A DNA stretch of 6,631 bases from Desulfobacteraceae bacterium (GTDB lineage Bacteria > Desulfobacterota > Desulfobacteria > Desulfobacterales > SG8-13): the NCBI GenBank assembly GCA_029287875.1, contig JARFQH010000262.1:1-6631 (forward strand), read 5' to 3'. Position numbers and translations under genes: made by a program. Positions 6,472-6,631 of this stretch are shown one piece after another. Under the pieces are notes generated by a model that worked only from the letters and a program-made list of their open reading frames with translations, was not told the DNA's origin and did no database searches. The number at the start of each line of letters is the position of its first letter. Position 1 is the first letter of the stretch.

Positions 6472-6631
6472 CTATTCCATGTTTTTCCGGGCTTGCTTGA
6501 GGAGGGTGATGGCGCCCGGAACTTGTGCGACGCGTGTGATGTGAAAAGCCGAGTAACCGAATTTGTCCAGTTTCAGGTCGATACCCGAGGTCTGTTCGAA
6601 GGCTTCCGGTGTACCCCGCACAGTGAGCCGG
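6472..6631 (-). CDS. C-terminal 52 codons of an unrecognised protein
   Basis: An open frame enters from the right edge and ends at TAG (6474-6472), three bases before the GTG of glnE. The readable tail begins RLTVRGTPEAFEQ and ends in LLKQARKNME. It has no hydrophobic segment, cysteine motif or known signature; it looks like the mixed alpha/beta end of a soluble domain, finishing in a basic amphipathic helix. Codon use and the tight junction with glnE support it as a real gene. Its last codons also hold the GGAA ribosome-binding site of glnE. I do not recognise the family and give no function. Confidence 0.7.
   Translation of the reverse strand, partial: RLTVRGTPEAFEQTSGIDLKLDKFGYSAFHITRVAQVPGAITLLKQARKNME
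6475..6478 (-). promoter_or_regulatory. Weak Shine-Dalgarno deciding the glnE GTG start
   Basis: The minus strand reads GGAA followed by TAGTTC and then GTG, a 6-base spacing. It overlaps the last codons of the preceding gene, as expected for translational coupling. It is 15 bases from the alternative ATG, too far to serve it. Confidence 0.45.

Overview
The window is a chromosomal stretch of nitrogen-regulation genes, all on the minus strand. In transcription order (right to left) they are: the last 52 codons of an unrecognised gene; glnE, the two-headed glutamine synthetase adenylyltransferase / adenylyl-removing enzyme; a 599-base non-coding gap; glnD, the PII uridylyltransferase / uridylyl-removing enzyme; and the first 46 codons of an amtB-type ammonium transporter at the left edge. 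Having both GlnD and GlnE in full-length, Escherichia coli-like architecture points to a Gram-negative proteobacterium in the broad sense. Moderate G+C genes, large spacers and the look of the intergenic palindrome suggest a deltaproteobacterial (Desulfobacterota) relative, but that is an impression and not a proof.

The three recognised genes form one control circuit. GlnD senses glutamine through its ACT domains and uridylylates or deuridylylates PII proteins (GlnB/GlnK). PII then tells GlnE whether to adenylylate (inactivate) or deadenylylate (activate) glutamine synthetase. AmtB imports ammonium and is itself gated by GlnK. No PII gene or glnA lies inside the window; a PII gene may follow amtB beyond the left edge.

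Layout: 1-139 amtB start with a signal peptide; 140-259 its leader, with a strong Shine-Dalgarno and two mutually exclusive short inverted repeats; 260-2986 glnD; 2987-3585 an intergenic region, A+T-rich in its middle, holding two terminator-like hairpins, several short palindromes, a weak promoter candidate and a 63-base imperfect palindrome resembling a REP-type dispersed element; 3586-6468 glnE, starting at GTG 3 bases after the preceding stop codon; 6472-6631 the tail of the unidentified upstream gene.

I found no mobile gene, CRISPR array, tRNA, rRNA or evidence of a new system. Both large genes look intact, with their catalytic motifs present. The items most worth a second look are in the glnE-glnD gap and the amtB leader.
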